Source: an uncultured Collinsella sp.
GTDB taxonomy: Bacteria > Actinomycetota > Coriobacteriia > Coriobacteriales > Coriobacteriaceae
Length of the DNA stretch: 23,682 nucleotides
Assembly: GCA_958407555.1 (NCBI GenBank)
Contig: CATYJC010000012.1
Coordinates: 1 to 23,682 of the forward strand
Reading direction: 5' to 3'
Part shown: positions 1-7,982 of the stretch, piece by piece
Layout of the letters: each line of letters starts with the position of its first letter
Numbering within the stretch: position 1 is the stretch's first letter
Notes under the pieces: model-generated
What the model was told of the DNA's origin: nothing
Databases searched by the model: none
Seen by the model: the letters and a program-made list of their open reading frames with translations, nothing else
Program-made: the position numbers and the translations under genes

Positions 1-10
1 GGGGGAAGGG

Positions 11-36
11 GTGGGGAAAGGTGTTGAAAAATGGGG
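11..36 (+). promoter_or_regulatory. Three phased MraZ-type operator boxes
   Basis: Three hexamers of form RTGNNG lie at 11-16 (GTGGGG), 21-26 (GTGTTG) and 31-36 (ATGGGG), separated by A-rich 4-nt spacers, an exact 10-bp period. MraZ is known in E. coli to bind TGGGN repeats with 5-nt spacers upstream of its own gene, and this layout matches, with the middle box degenerate. The boxes overlap the -35 element and the promoter spacer, so autorepression is the likely effect. More boxes could lie upstream of the window edge. Confidence 0.7.
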
Positions 37-52
37 CGGTTCCCCATATTAT
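24..52 (+). promoter_or_regulatory. dcw operon promoter (PmraZ)
   Basis: The -35 element TTGAAA is at 24-29 and the -10 element TATTAT at 47-52, each matching the vegetative sigma consensus at 5 of 6 positions, with an optimal 17-bp spacer. Transcription should start near 58-60, giving a leader of about 60 nt before mraZ. This is the best-formed promoter in the window. It overlaps the phased MraZ-type boxes. Confidence 0.72.
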
Positions 53-67
53 TAATGACGTCGACAG

Positions 68-84
68 GCGGGGTGGTTCCCCGC
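68..84 (+). promoter_or_regulatory. Hairpin in mraZ 5' leader
   Basis: GCGGGG (68-73), loop TGGTT (74-78) and CCCCGC (79-84) form a perfect 6-bp G+C stem in the predicted leader. The core at 70-82 differs by one base from an inverted repeat at 33-45 inside the promoter (GGGG, CGGTT, CCCC). It has no U-run, so it is not a terminator. It may stabilise the leader or act as a second protein-binding site; the role is unknown. Confidence 0.4.
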
Positions 85-120
85 GTACGTGCCATCTGAG
101 TAACCGAGGGGAGGGCGCAC

Positions 121-555
121 ATGGGAATGACTGGTGCATACGAGCGCAATCTCGATGCAAAAGGTCGTCTGTCCCTGCCTGCACCCCTTCGCGAGGAACT
201 TGGAGAGCACGTTCGCGTGTTCAAAGCCCTGGATGTCGATGCTCTGTACGTGTTCTCTGCCGAGGCCTTCGATAAGTGGGTCGAAGGACTCTTCGCGGGT
301 CGTGAGGGCCACGAGGGTTTTAACCCGCGTGACATCAACGACCAGAAGCTCATGAGGGCGATCAACAAGCGCACCACGTCGATGGATGTGGACAGCGCCG
401 GTCGTATCGGTCTTTCTGAGTCTCTCCGCAAGCAGGCGAACCTTGACCGCGAGGTCACGGTTGTGGGCAACTACGACCACCTTGAGGTTTGGGACCGCGC
501 CGCGGCCGATGAGGACGATGACGACGAGGCTCTGCTTGACCTCTTCTTCTCGTAA
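121..555 (+). CDS. mraZ: Transcriptional regulator MraZ
   Basis: MraZ is the DNA-binding regulator encoded first in dcw clusters; it binds repeats upstream of its own gene. The 144-residue product has two SpoVT/AbrB-like half-domains, each with the family's D-x3-R-type signature: DAKGRLSLP near residues 13-21 and DSAGRIGLS near 92-100. The length is usual for the family. The C-terminus ends in an acidic run (EDDDDE) followed by a hydrophobic LLDLFFS, which is less typical. The start is ATG 121, with GAGGGGAGGG at 106-115; ATG 127 is a near-equivalent alternative. It is followed by rsmH after about 20-35 bp and is the promoter-proximal gene of the operon. Confidence 0.96.
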   Translation: MGMTGAYERNLDAKGRLSLPAPLREELGEHVRVFKALDVDALYVFSAEAFDKWVEGLFAGREGHEGFNPRDINDQKLMRAINKRTTSMDVDSAGRIGLSESLRKQANLDREVTVVGNYDHLEVWDRAAADEDDDDEALLDLFFS

Positions 556-575
556 GGGCAAGGCACGAGTAACGG

Positions 576-1541
576 ATGGAGCGTGGGATCTTGACACAAG
601 AATATCGGCATGAACCTGTCATGCTCGGCGAAGTGCTTGAGTCGCTGCAGCTCAAGAGCGGCTCCGTTGTCTGCGATTGCACCCTTGGCGGTGCCGGTCA
701 TTCGGTAAAGATGGCCGCGCAGGTGGGGGAGACGGGCCTTTTGCTCGGCGTCGATCAGGACGACATGGCCCTCGAGGCCGCTGGTGCCCGTCTGGACCGC
801 GAGGTTCCCGGCGTCCCGCACCAGCTGCTGAAGGGCAACTTCGGCGACTTGGACGAGCTGCTTTGCTCGGCCGAGGTGCCCGGGGTCGATGGCTTCCTGT
901 TTGACTTGGGCGTTTCGTCACCGCAACTCGATATCCCTGGCAGGGGCTTTTCGTATAACGAAGATGCCCCATTGGACATGCGGATGGATCCGGGTAACAA
1001 CACCCTAAACGCAGCTGAGGTCATCAACACCTATAACGAACACGACCTCGCCCGGATTCTACGCGTCTACGGCGAAGAGAAGTTCGCCTCGCAGATTGCG
1101 CGCGAGATTGTGCGCCGTCGCGAGCAAGAACCGATCGAAACTACAGGCCAATTTGTCGAGATCATCAAGGCTGGCATTCCGGCTGCCGCTCGTCGGCATG
1201 GTGGGCACCCGGCCAAGAAGAGCTTCCAGGCCATTCGCATCGAGGTCAACCACGAGCTCGATGTGCTCGAGAGGGGGCTTGATGCCGCCACCAGGTGGCT
1301 CAACCCGGGCGGACGCATCTGCGTCATCTCGTATCACTCGCTCGAGGACCGTATCGTAAAGAACCACTTTAAGGAGATGAGCCAGGGGTGCACGTGCCCG
1401 CCGGAGATTCCGGTGTGCGTGTGCGGCAACGTGCCGATACTCAAGGTCATCACCCGCAAACCCTTGGTTGCCCAACCCGATGAGGTTGCGCGCAACCCTC
1501 GGGCGAGATCAGCCAAAATCCGCGTGGCGCAGCGCCTGTAG
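576..1541 (+). CDS. rsmH: 16S rRNA (cytosine(1402)-N(4))-methyltransferase RsmH
   Basis: RsmH (MraW) N4-methylates C1402 of 16S rRNA using S-adenosylmethionine and is nearly always the second dcw gene. The N-terminus carries HEPVMLGEVLESL and the SAM-binding CTLGGAGHS. Later come DLGVSSPQLD, GRGFSYNEDAPLDMRMD and the C-terminal SYHSLEDRIVKNHF with RNPRARSAKIR, all family hallmarks. The length, about 320 residues, is normal. Two starts are possible: ATG 576, with only a distant AAGG (560-563), or TTG 591, with GGAG at 578-581 and a 9-nt spacing. The TTG start leaves a family-like short lead before HEPVM and may be the true one. Confidence 0.96.
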   Translation: MERGILTQEYRHEPVMLGEVLESLQLKSGSVVCDCTLGGAGHSVKMAAQVGETGLLLGVDQDDMALEAAGARLDREVPGVPHQLLKGNFGDLDELLCSAEVPGVDGFLFDLGVSSPQLDIPGRGFSYNEDAPLDMRMDPGNNTLNAAEVINTYNEHDLARILRVYGEEKFASQIAREIVRRREQEPIETTGQFVEIIKAGIPAAARRHGGHPAKKSFQAIRIEVNHELDVLERGLDAATRWLNPGGRICVISYHSLEDRIVKNHFKEMSQGCTCPPEIPVCVCGNVPILKVITRKPLVAQPDEVARNPRARSAKIRVAQRL

Positions 1542-1631
1542 GCGCGACCGCGCGAAATTGGACCTCCCGCTCGCACCATAAACGAAGCTTAAACACACTA
1601 CCAACGTACTCGGGATGGGAGGCGGCATATC

Positions 1632-2102
1632 ATGGGCTATAACACCTCAAACGCAGCACTCGCCTATGATATGAACGCCATGCCCGCCTACCGCGAGGCA
1701 CCGCAGGCGCCCGTTGCCCCTCGTGAGCAACGCACGCCGCGTTTTGATGTCTACACGGGCGCGGGCCGTCAGGCAAACCAGGCGGTAAGCCCGGTTTTCA
1801 TGAGCGTTCTTAAAACGGTTTGCATCATCGCGGCTGTCTTCATGACGATCGGTGTCGCCCGCGTGGCACTTGCCGGTGTCACGGCCCAGGTGCTCAACGG
1901 CAACGCAGAGCTTGCCAGCACGCTCGAGAAGGCGACCGACGAGAGTTCTAACCTTGAGGTCATGCATTCGGTCTATGGTGCCGACACGCGTATTCGCGAT
2001 CTTGCGGGCGCCTATGGCATGGTGGAGCCCAGCGAGAGCGTTACGCTTGACTTTTCGCAGGATGCAGCCGCGGGCGCTAGCTCGACTGCGGCCGCTCAGT
2101 AA
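1632..2102 (+). CDS. ftsL: FtsL-like septal membrane protein
   Basis: FtsL proteins are small bitopic membrane proteins that link FtsQ and FtsB/DivIC to FtsW and FtsI at the septum. This 156-residue protein sits in the ftsL slot between rsmH and ftsI. A cytoplasmic tail of about 55 residues rich in Ala and Pro precedes one transmembrane helix at about 58-83. A short external segment with coiled-coil potential (about 84-125) follows, ending in the family-like RIRDLAGAYGMV. The last 25 residues are low-complexity Ala/Ser. FtsL is poorly conserved in sequence, so the call rests on topology, the RI..LA..YGMV motif and position. The start ATG 1632 has GGGAGG at 1617-1622. Confidence 0.78.
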   Translation: MGYNTSNAALAYDMNAMPAYREAPQAPVAPREQRTPRFDVYTGAGRQANQAVSPVFMSVLKTVCIIAAVFMTIGVARVALAGVTAQVLNGNAELASTLEKATDESSNLEVMHSVYGADTRIRDLAGAYGMVEPSESVTLDFSQDAAAGASSTAAAQ

Positions 2103-2120
2103 ATAAGACGGTAGCTGAGT

Positions 2121-3986
2121 ATGACAAATGACTATCGCCGCGGTTCCGACGGGGACCACGGGTCTGGACGTCCCTCCTCGCGGGGACGTTCTGGTTATCA
2201 AGGAACGGGTCGGCCATCTTATAACGCGGGGCCGTCCTATGGCAACGACCCTGCGTCGCGTCTTCGTGGCTCGGGCGGACCTCGGGTACGCAATACGGGC
2301 GCGCGCAAGGGGTCGTCGTCTGAATGGGTTACGGGAGCGCCGCTGCCTCGCCGCGATGTCGTTATGGGCTGTATCGGGGTTGGCCTTGCCGCGGGCGTCT
2401 TCCGTCTTGCCGAATACCAGATCGTGAATGCTGACAAGCTGCGCGAGCGTGCGGACGCGCGTCGTCTGCTTTCACAGACGCTCTATGCCAAACGTGGCAC
2501 TATCTACGACCGCAACGGCAACGTGCTGACATCGTCGGTCGAATGCCGCAATGTCGCCGTGAACCCTCAGCTTGTCGAGGACGTCGACAAGACGGTCTCG
2601 GCGCTGGTCAAGGCTACCGGTATTGATAAAAAGACCTGCCGCAAGCTGGTACTGTCTGATGGTTCCTGGGTGTATATCAAGCGCCAGGTCGACGAGGATG
2701 ACGCTGCCGCCCTGGAAAAGAAGAATCTACCCGGCGTGCTCTTTGAGCAGGCGATGAAGCGGGTTTACCCGTATGGAAACCTGGCTTCTCAGCTGCTGGG
2801 CGTCGTGAACGTGGACAACGCTGGCCTGACGGGACTCGAAAAACAATACGATGAGCTTCTGACCGGAACGAATGGCTCTCTTGTGCGCGAGCGCGCAAGA
2901 GATGGCGGCTACATCGCGGGCGGTGCCTATAAAAAGGTTGCCGCGATCGATGGCGTGGATATCGTGACGACGATCGACGTCAACATTCAGCGCGCCGCGG
3001 AAGATGCCTTGGCCGAGGCGGTCGAGAAGACGAAGGCCAAAAACGGGTCGGCCCTGGTGACCGACCCGACGACTGGAGAGATCCTGGCCGCCTGCTCGTA
3101 TCCGACCTACGACCAGACCAATTTGGAAAACGCCAAGACCGAGGACATGAACCTTCGTCTGGTGACGGATGCCTACGAGCCCGGCTCGGTCTTTAAGACG
3201 CTGGTTGCGGGCGCCGGATTTGATTTGGGCGTTGTGCGCCCGAGCACATCGTTTGAGGTTCCCGCGAGTATCAAGGTGGGCGACGATACCGTTACCGATG
3301 CCGACAAGCGTGACTACACCATGACAATGGACGTACGCGAGATGATGCGCCGTTCGTCCAATGTCGGTTTTGTCCTGGTGGGGCGCAAGATCGGTGCCGA
3401 TGATTTTGCCACCTATGTGGACAAGTGGGGTATCGGTCATAGCTCCGGTGTCGATTTTCCGGGTGAGAGTCTGGGCATCGTCAAGGAGCGCGACCAGTAC
3501 GATGGTGCCACCTTGGGTGCTATGAGCTTTGGCCAGGCGCTGTCCGTCTCGCCGATTGAGGTCGCACGTGCCGTGGGCGGCATCGCGAACGGCGGCGTGA
3601 TGATGACTCCGCACTTCTATAAGTCGAGCAAGGGCGATGAAAAGGATTGGGGCGAGGGGGATCGCGCGATTTCCGAGGAGGCCGCCTCGCAGGTGACATC
3701 GTGTATGCAGACGGTCGTTGCCGAGGGAACGGGCGTTGGCGGCGCGGTGGACGGCTACGACGTGGCGGGCAAGACCGGTACGGCCGAGCGCGCCGATGAG
3801 AACGGCGGCTACCTCAAAGAGAACTACATGTCGTCTTTTATGGGGTTTGCCCCGGCGCAGTCGCCCAAGGTCCTGTGCTATATCACCCTTGACGGAACCC
3901 CGTCAGGCTCCGATGCCGCCGCAGTGCCGTTCCAGTCCATTATGGCCAGTGCGCTTGACGTGTTGGGTGTCCCGCGCACCAAGTAG
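2121..3986 (+). CDS. ftsI: Septal transpeptidase FtsI / PBP3 (class B PBP)
   Basis: This class B penicillin-binding protein cross-links septal peptidoglycan outside the membrane, working with the FtsW glycosyltransferase. In the 621-residue product a Gly/Ser/Arg-rich cytoplasmic tail (1-75) precedes a transmembrane helix at about 79-97. The dimerisation/pedestal domain follows, starting at RGTIYDRNGNVL (about 125-136). The transpeptidase domain carries all three active-site motifs: S356-V-F-K359, S412-S-N414 and K551-T-G553. No PASTA domain is visible at the C-terminus. The gene lies 18 bp behind the ftsL-like gene. The start ATG 2121 has only a weak ribosome site (GGTAG). The disordered 75-residue tail is longer than in E. 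coli FtsI. Confidence 0.95.
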   Translation: MTNDYRRGSDGDHGSGRPSSRGRSGYQGTGRPSYNAGPSYGNDPASRLRGSGGPRVRNTGARKGSSSEWVTGAPLPRRDVVMGCIGVGLAAGVFRLAEYQIVNADKLRERADARRLLSQTLYAKRGTIYDRNGNVLTSSVECRNVAVNPQLVEDVDKTVSALVKATGIDKKTCRKLVLSDGSWVYIKRQVDEDDAAALEKKNLPGVLFEQAMKRVYPYGNLASQLLGVVNVDNAGLTGLEKQYDELLTGTNGSLVRERARDGGYIAGGAYKKVAAIDGVDIVTTIDVNIQRAAEDALAEAVEKTKAKNGSALVTDPTTGEILAACSYPTYDQTNLENAKTEDMNLRLVTDAYEPGSVFKTLVAGAGFDLGVVRPSTSFEVPASIKVGDDTVTDADKRDYTMTMDVREMMRRSSNVGFVLVGRKIGADDFATYVDKWGIGHSSGVDFPGESLGIVKERDQYDGATLGAMSFGQALSVSPIEVARAVGGIANGGVMMTPHFYKSSKGDEKDWGEGDRAISEEAASQVTSCMQTVVAEGTGVGGAVDGYDVAGKTGTAERADENGGYLKENYMSSFMGFAPAQSPKVLCYITLDGTPSGSDAAAVPFQSIMASALDVLGVPRTK

Positions 3987-3999
3987 GGGGTTACTATCT

Positions 4000-4020
4000 A
4001 TGAAATGGCCAGTCGGTTAA
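4000..4020 (+). CDS. Six-codon mini-ORF in the murE slot (speculative)
   Basis: ATG 4000 opens a six-residue reading frame (MKWPVG) ending in TAA at 4018-4020. It is preceded by AGGGGG at 3985-3990 with a 9-nt spacing, which overlaps the end of ftsI. It could be a leader peptide or translational relay, or a remnant of a lost gene, since murE normally lies between ftsI and murF. It may equally be chance, as nothing beyond the spacing supports translation. Confidence 0.2.
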   Translation: MKWPVG

Positions 4021-4066
4021 TCCGGGTTGTTCACACGCCCTGCACCACGCGTAGGCGGCGCTGGGA

Positions 4067-4072
4067 TACAAT
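4067..4072 (+). promoter_or_regulatory. Possible -10 element upstream of murF
   Basis: TACAAT at 4067-4072 matches the vegetative -10 consensus at 5 of 6 positions, in the 123-bp gap between ftsI and murF. The hexamer 17 bp upstream (ACCACG) is a poor -35 element. Transcription from it would start near 4079 and give a leader of about 30 nt to murF. This would make an internal promoter for the second part of the dcw operon. Confidence 0.35.
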
Positions 4073-4109
4073 ACGCCGATAGCATTATTAGGTTTACAGG
4101 GGAGCTGCA

Positions 4110-5534
4110 ATGATAGAGATCGCCGTCAACAATCTCGCGGCCGCAACAGGGGCCCGAACCGTGACGGGAGAAGCCGATCGGGTATGCCGCGGTTGCGTTA
4201 TCGACTCGCGCCAGGTTGAGGAGGGCACGATATTCGTCGCCTTCCCGGGTGAAAAGGTCGACGGCAACGACTTTGCTTCCCGTGCCATCGAGTCGGGTGC
4301 CGGCGCCGTAGTGATGACGCGCGAGCCCGATGCCGAGCTGCTTTCGCTGGCCCATGAGAAGGGCTGCGCCATCCTGCATACCGATGACCCCGAGGAGTTT
4401 TTGCTGCGCCTGGCTCACGCTTATCGTTTGGAGCTTGGCTGCCTGGTAATTGGCATTACCGGCTCTATCGGCAAGACGACGACCAAGGACGTGCTCGCCG
4501 CGGTGCTCGCCAAGCGCTATCGCGTTTGGGCAACCAAGGGTAACTACAACAACCTGATCGGTATGCCGCTCACGGTGCTGGCGGCCCCTGCCGACACCGA
4601 GGTTCTGGTGCTCGAGATGGGCATGAACCATTTTCACGAGATTGAGCGCATGTCTCAGTCCGCCAATCCCAACCTTGCCATTGTGACCAAGATCGGCACC
4701 TCCCATATCGGTATTCTGGGCAGTCGCGAGAATATCGCTCGTGCCAAATCCGAGATTGTTGGCGGCATGTGCGCCGCCGGAGACCTTCTCCCGTTGCTGG
4801 TTTTGGGTGGTGAGGACGACTTTACTCCGTTCATCCGCGACGCCTTTGCCGCGCCTGCGGGCGTCGACGTGATGCTTGCGGGCGTCTCGGACGACGATGA
4901 GGTCCGTGCGTGCGACATTCGCATTGATGACGAGGGACGCCCGGTCTTTACGCTCGATTTTGGCTTGGGCGAGACTATCGACACACTGCTTGCCATTCCC
5001 GGCGCGCAGTCCGTTCCCAATGCCGTCAAGGCCGCGGCGGTTGCCTATCGTCTTGGCGTGACGCCCGAGCAGATCGATGCCGCCTTTAGGGGTCTTACGA
5101 TTACCGGGCATCGCCAGGAAATCAAGCGCGCCAAGAGCGGCGCTCGCGTCATCGACGACTCATATAACGCCAGTGCCGAATCGATGGCAGCCGGCCTCGA
5201 CCTGCTGTGTTCGCTTTCGTGCACGGGTTCGCGCATGGCGGTTCTGGGCGAGATGGGCGAGATGGGCGACGAGGCTCCTCGCATGCATGAGCTGGTGGGC
5301 GCCTATGCGGCGGCCAAGAAGCTCGATATGCTCGCATGTGTCGGCGGTGAGCTTGCCCAGCGTATGGCCGAGGCCGCGCGCATGATGGGTATGGATGAGG
5401 ACCGCATTCAGGTGTTCTCCGACTATCAGCAGGTGCTCGACCGTATGGGCGGCGCTCTTGAGCAGCATGATGTCGTGCTGGTCAAGGGCTCACGCTTCGT
5501 TGAGCTCGATCGCTTTGTGGAAGGTGTGTGCTAG
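4110..5534 (+). CDS. murF: UDP-N-acetylmuramoyl-tripeptide--D-alanyl-D-alanine ligase MurF
   Basis: MurF is the cytoplasmic ATP-dependent ligase that adds D-Ala-D-Ala to the UDP-MurNAc-tripeptide. The 474-residue product has the three Mur ligase domains. The N-terminal substrate domain includes CVIDSRQVEEGTIFVAFPG at about 29-47. The P-loop ITGSIGKTTTK is at about 116-126. The MurF-type NYNNLIGMPLTVL and EMGMNHFHEIE follow, and the C-terminal domain starts near DDSYNASAESMAAGL. EMGM and NNLIG favour MurF over MurE, which is not seen in the window. The start ATG 4110 has AGGGGAG at 4098-4104. mraY follows after three bases. Confidence 0.94.
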   Translation: MIEIAVNNLAAATGARTVTGEADRVCRGCVIDSRQVEEGTIFVAFPGEKVDGNDFASRAIESGAGAVVMTREPDAELLSLAHEKGCAILHTDDPEEFLLRLAHAYRLELGCLVIGITGSIGKTTTKDVLAAVLAKRYRVWATKGNYNNLIGMPLTVLAAPADTEVLVLEMGMNHFHEIERMSQSANPNLAIVTKIGTSHIGILGSRENIARAKSEIVGGMCAAGDLLPLLVLGGEDDFTPFIRDAFAAPAGVDVMLAGVSDDDEVRACDIRIDDEGRPVFTLDFGLGETIDTLLAIPGAQSVPNAVKAAAVAYRLGVTPEQIDAAFRGLTITGHRQEIKRAKSGARVIDDSYNASAESMAAGLDLLCSLSCTGSRMAVLGEMGEMGDEAPRMHELVGAYAAAKKLDMLACVGGELAQRMAEAARMMGMDEDRIQVFSDYQQVLDRMGGALEQHDVVLVKGSRFVELDRFVEGVC

Positions 5535-5537
5535 TCC

Positions 5538-6557
5538 ATGTTCGGCAATCCTTCGTATCCTACGTACCAGGCATTTTTGGGATTGGGCATCGCCGCCGTC
5601 ATCGCGATGCTGCTTATGCCGTGGTGGATTAAGCTCCTGAAGGTCGAGGGCATCGGCCAGCAGGTTCGCGCCGATGGCCCCAAGCGTCACCTGATTAAGC
5701 AGGGCACGCCCACCATGGGTGGCGTCATCATCCTGGTTGCCGTTTCGCTGACCTGCCTTTTGATGGGAAAGCTCACCACCGAGCTCGTGCTTGTGCTGCT
5801 CGCCACGCTGGCAACCGGCGTTCTTGGCCTCATCGACGACCTGACTTCTGTCACGCACGGCCGCTCGCTCGGCCTGACGCCTCACGCCAAGATGATTGGC
5901 CTTACCCTCATCTGCGTTACCTTTACCGTGCTTGCTGTCAACTGGTGCGGCGTCGCCCCCGAGATTCGTTTCCCCGGTGGCCTGACGATCGACCTTGGTG
6001 TGCTCTCGACCACCATTTGCGGCCTCTCTTTTCCGTGGCTCTACCTTGTCTTTTGCTGGCTGATGATCGCGGGCCTTTCCAACGCCGTAAACCTCACCGA
6101 CGGCTTGGACGGTCTTGCCGGCGGCACCTCCATGATCGCCATGCTGGCCATGGCTGCCATGGCGTTTTTGCACGGCGATGTGAACCTGTCCATCTTCTGC
6201 ACGGCGTGCGCCGGCGCCTGCCTGGGCTTTTTGTGGTTCAACTGCTATCCGGCGAGCATCTTTATGGGCGATACCGGCTCGCTTGCCCTGGGTGCCGCTT
6301 TTGCCTGCACCTCCATCATGACCAACACCGAAGTCGTTTCCCTCATCATCGGCGGTCTGTTTATCGTCGAGACCCTGTCGGTCATGATCCAGGTTGTCTA
6401 TTTCCACTTTACGCACAAGCGCGTCTTCCTTATGGCGCCCATTCATCATCATTTCGAAAAGAAGGGCTGGGCCGAGACCAAGGTCGTCATCCGTTTTTGG
6501 ATTGTCGCCGCGGCCTTCGGAGCCCTGGGCCTCGCGTTGTTCTTCCAGTTGGGATAG
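5538..6557 (+). CDS. mraY: Phospho-N-acetylmuramoyl-pentapeptide-transferase MraY
   Basis: MraY transfers phospho-MurNAc-pentapeptide from UDP to undecaprenyl phosphate, making lipid I on the inner face of the membrane. The 339-residue product is a polytopic membrane protein with about ten hydrophobic segments. It shows the family motifs GTPTMGG (about residues 56-62), the aspartate-rich LIDDLTSV followed by GLTPHAKM, NLTDGLDGLAGG, and the histidine motif HHHFEKKGWAETKVV near the C-terminus. The length is slightly under the E. coli 360 residues, as in many Gram-positives. The start lies three bases after the murF stop, with GGAAGG about 13 nt upstream, so coupling to murF is likely. Confidence 0.96.
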   Translation: MFGNPSYPTYQAFLGLGIAAVIAMLLMPWWIKLLKVEGIGQQVRADGPKRHLIKQGTPTMGGVIILVAVSLTCLLMGKLTTELVLVLLATLATGVLGLIDDLTSVTHGRSLGLTPHAKMIGLTLICVTFTVLAVNWCGVAPEIRFPGGLTIDLGVLSTTICGLSFPWLYLVFCWLMIAGLSNAVNLTDGLDGLAGGTSMIAMLAMAAMAFLHGDVNLSIFCTACAGACLGFLWFNCYPASIFMGDTGSLALGAAFACTSIMTNTEVVSLIIGGLFIVETLSVMIQVVYFHFTHKRVFLMAPIHHHFEKKGWAETKVVIRFWIVAAAFGALGLALFFQLG

Positions 6558-6566
6558 TGGTCTTTC

Positions 6567-7973
6567 ATGCCTCTTGCTGATGTCTTTAGCCTGCTCGTTT
6601 TGGGCCAGGGTAAGTCCGGTCTTGATGTCGCTCGCTGGGCGCTTGCACATCCCGAGCGTGTGAGTGCCGTTACCGTTTACGGTGGCGGCACGTCCGAGCC
6701 CAACGATGCCACGCGCTCGCTCGAGGCGCACGGGGCATCGTTTGTCTACGGAACCGAGCAGGTCGAGGGCGCGTTTGATGTATGCGTGACGTGTCCGGGC
6801 ATCTCGGAGTTCTCGGCATTCTTTAAGGCTGGCCGTGATCACGCTGCCCAGATTATGGGTGAGCCCGAGTTTGCCTACCGTCTGTCTCCCCAAAATTGGA
6901 TTGCCATTACGGGCACCAACGGCAAGACGACAACCACGTCACTGACCGATTACCTGCTTAAGGCAGCGGGCGAGGCGAGCGTTGCTGTCGGCAACATTGG
7001 CGAGCCTCCGGTGAACGAGATCGATGGCCGTGCGCATAACGAGTGGTTTGTGGCGGAGCTTTCGAGCTATCAGATCGCAACGACCCAGGAGCTTCACCCC
7101 CGTGTGGCGGTGCTGCTCAACATTACCCCCGACCATCTGGGCTGGCATAAGAGCCATAAGAACTATGCGCTCGCCAAGATTAAGCTCTTCGAGAATATGG
7201 TCGACGATGACCTGGTGATTGTTGACGTCGAGGATGCCGGTATCCACGAGTTCGATGAGTACATCTATGTTCCGGGCCGTCGCATCTGCAAGGTTGCTTT
7301 TGACGAGCCTGCGGGCGAGGACGCCGCATTTGTGCGCGATGGCAAGATGGTCGTTCGCCTGAAGGGCGTCGAGACCCCGCTCGTCGATACGTCCGAGCTT
7401 AAGATTTCGGGCCATCACAATGTAATCAATGCCCTGTGTGCTGCCACGGCGGCCCTGACGGTCGGCGCCGATGTTGACGGTGTGTGTCGCGGCCTGGTCT
7501 CGTTCCAGCCGCTGGAGCACCGCGTTGAGCCCTGTGGCGAGATCGATGGCGTGCGCTATGTTAACGATTCCAAGGCAACGAACACCGATGCGGTCGAAAA
7601 GGCCCTGACGGCGTTTCCCGATGACGATGTGATCTTGCTGCTCGGCGGTCACGATAAGGGCACGCCGCTCGAGTCCTTTGCCCGCGTTGTGATGGATAAC
7701 GTTCGCTCGGTGGTCTGCTTTGGCGACGCGCGCGAGCGCTTTACCGCCGCTATGGACGAGGCGGATGTCGACGGTGATGTCGATATCGCCCAGGCCGACG
7801 ACCTGCGCGATGCCGTGGACGTTGCCCGTTCGCTCTCGAGCCGCGGCGATGTGATCTTACTGTCGCCCGCCTGCTCTTCGTTCGATGAGTTCTCGGGCTA
7901 CGAGGAGCGCGGTCGCGTGTTTAAGGACTATGTGGCCCAGCTTGCCGCTGCGTCCAATACGCAAATGGAATAG
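6567..7973 (+). CDS. murD: UDP-N-acetylmuramoylalanine--D-glutamate ligase MurD
   Basis: MurD adds D-glutamate to UDP-MurNAc-L-Ala in the cytoplasm using ATP. The 468-residue protein opens with a Rossmann-like segment (LLVLGQGKSGLDVARW). The P-loop TGTNGKTTTT is at about 115-124, followed by NIGEPP, ELSSYQI, LNITPDHLGWHKS, the ligase motif GHHNVINALCA, and VNDSKATNTDAVEKAL in the C-terminal domain. The sequence before the P-loop and the DHLGWH motif mark MurD rather than MurC or MurF. It starts nine bases after mraY with a weak ribosome site, and ftsW follows at once, consistent with one polycistronic message. Confidence 0.95.
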   Translation: MPLADVFSLLVLGQGKSGLDVARWALAHPERVSAVTVYGGGTSEPNDATRSLEAHGASFVYGTEQVEGAFDVCVTCPGISEFSAFFKAGRDHAAQIMGEPEFAYRLSPQNWIAITGTNGKTTTTSLTDYLLKAAGEASVAVGNIGEPPVNEIDGRAHNEWFVAELSSYQIATTQELHPRVAVLLNITPDHLGWHKSHKNYALAKIKLFENMVDDDLVIVDVEDAGIHEFDEYIYVPGRRICKVAFDEPAGEDAAFVRDGKMVVRLKGVETPLVDTSELKISGHHNVINALCAATAALTVGADVDGVCRGLVSFQPLEHRVEPCGEIDGVRYVNDSKATNTDAVEKALTAFPDDDVILLLGGHDKGTPLESFARVVMDNVRSVVCFGDARERFTAAMDEADVDGDVDIAQADDLRDAVDVARSLSSRGDVILLSPACSSFDEFSGYEERGRVFKDYVAQLAAASNTQME

Positions 7974-7982
7974 GGGTTGCCG

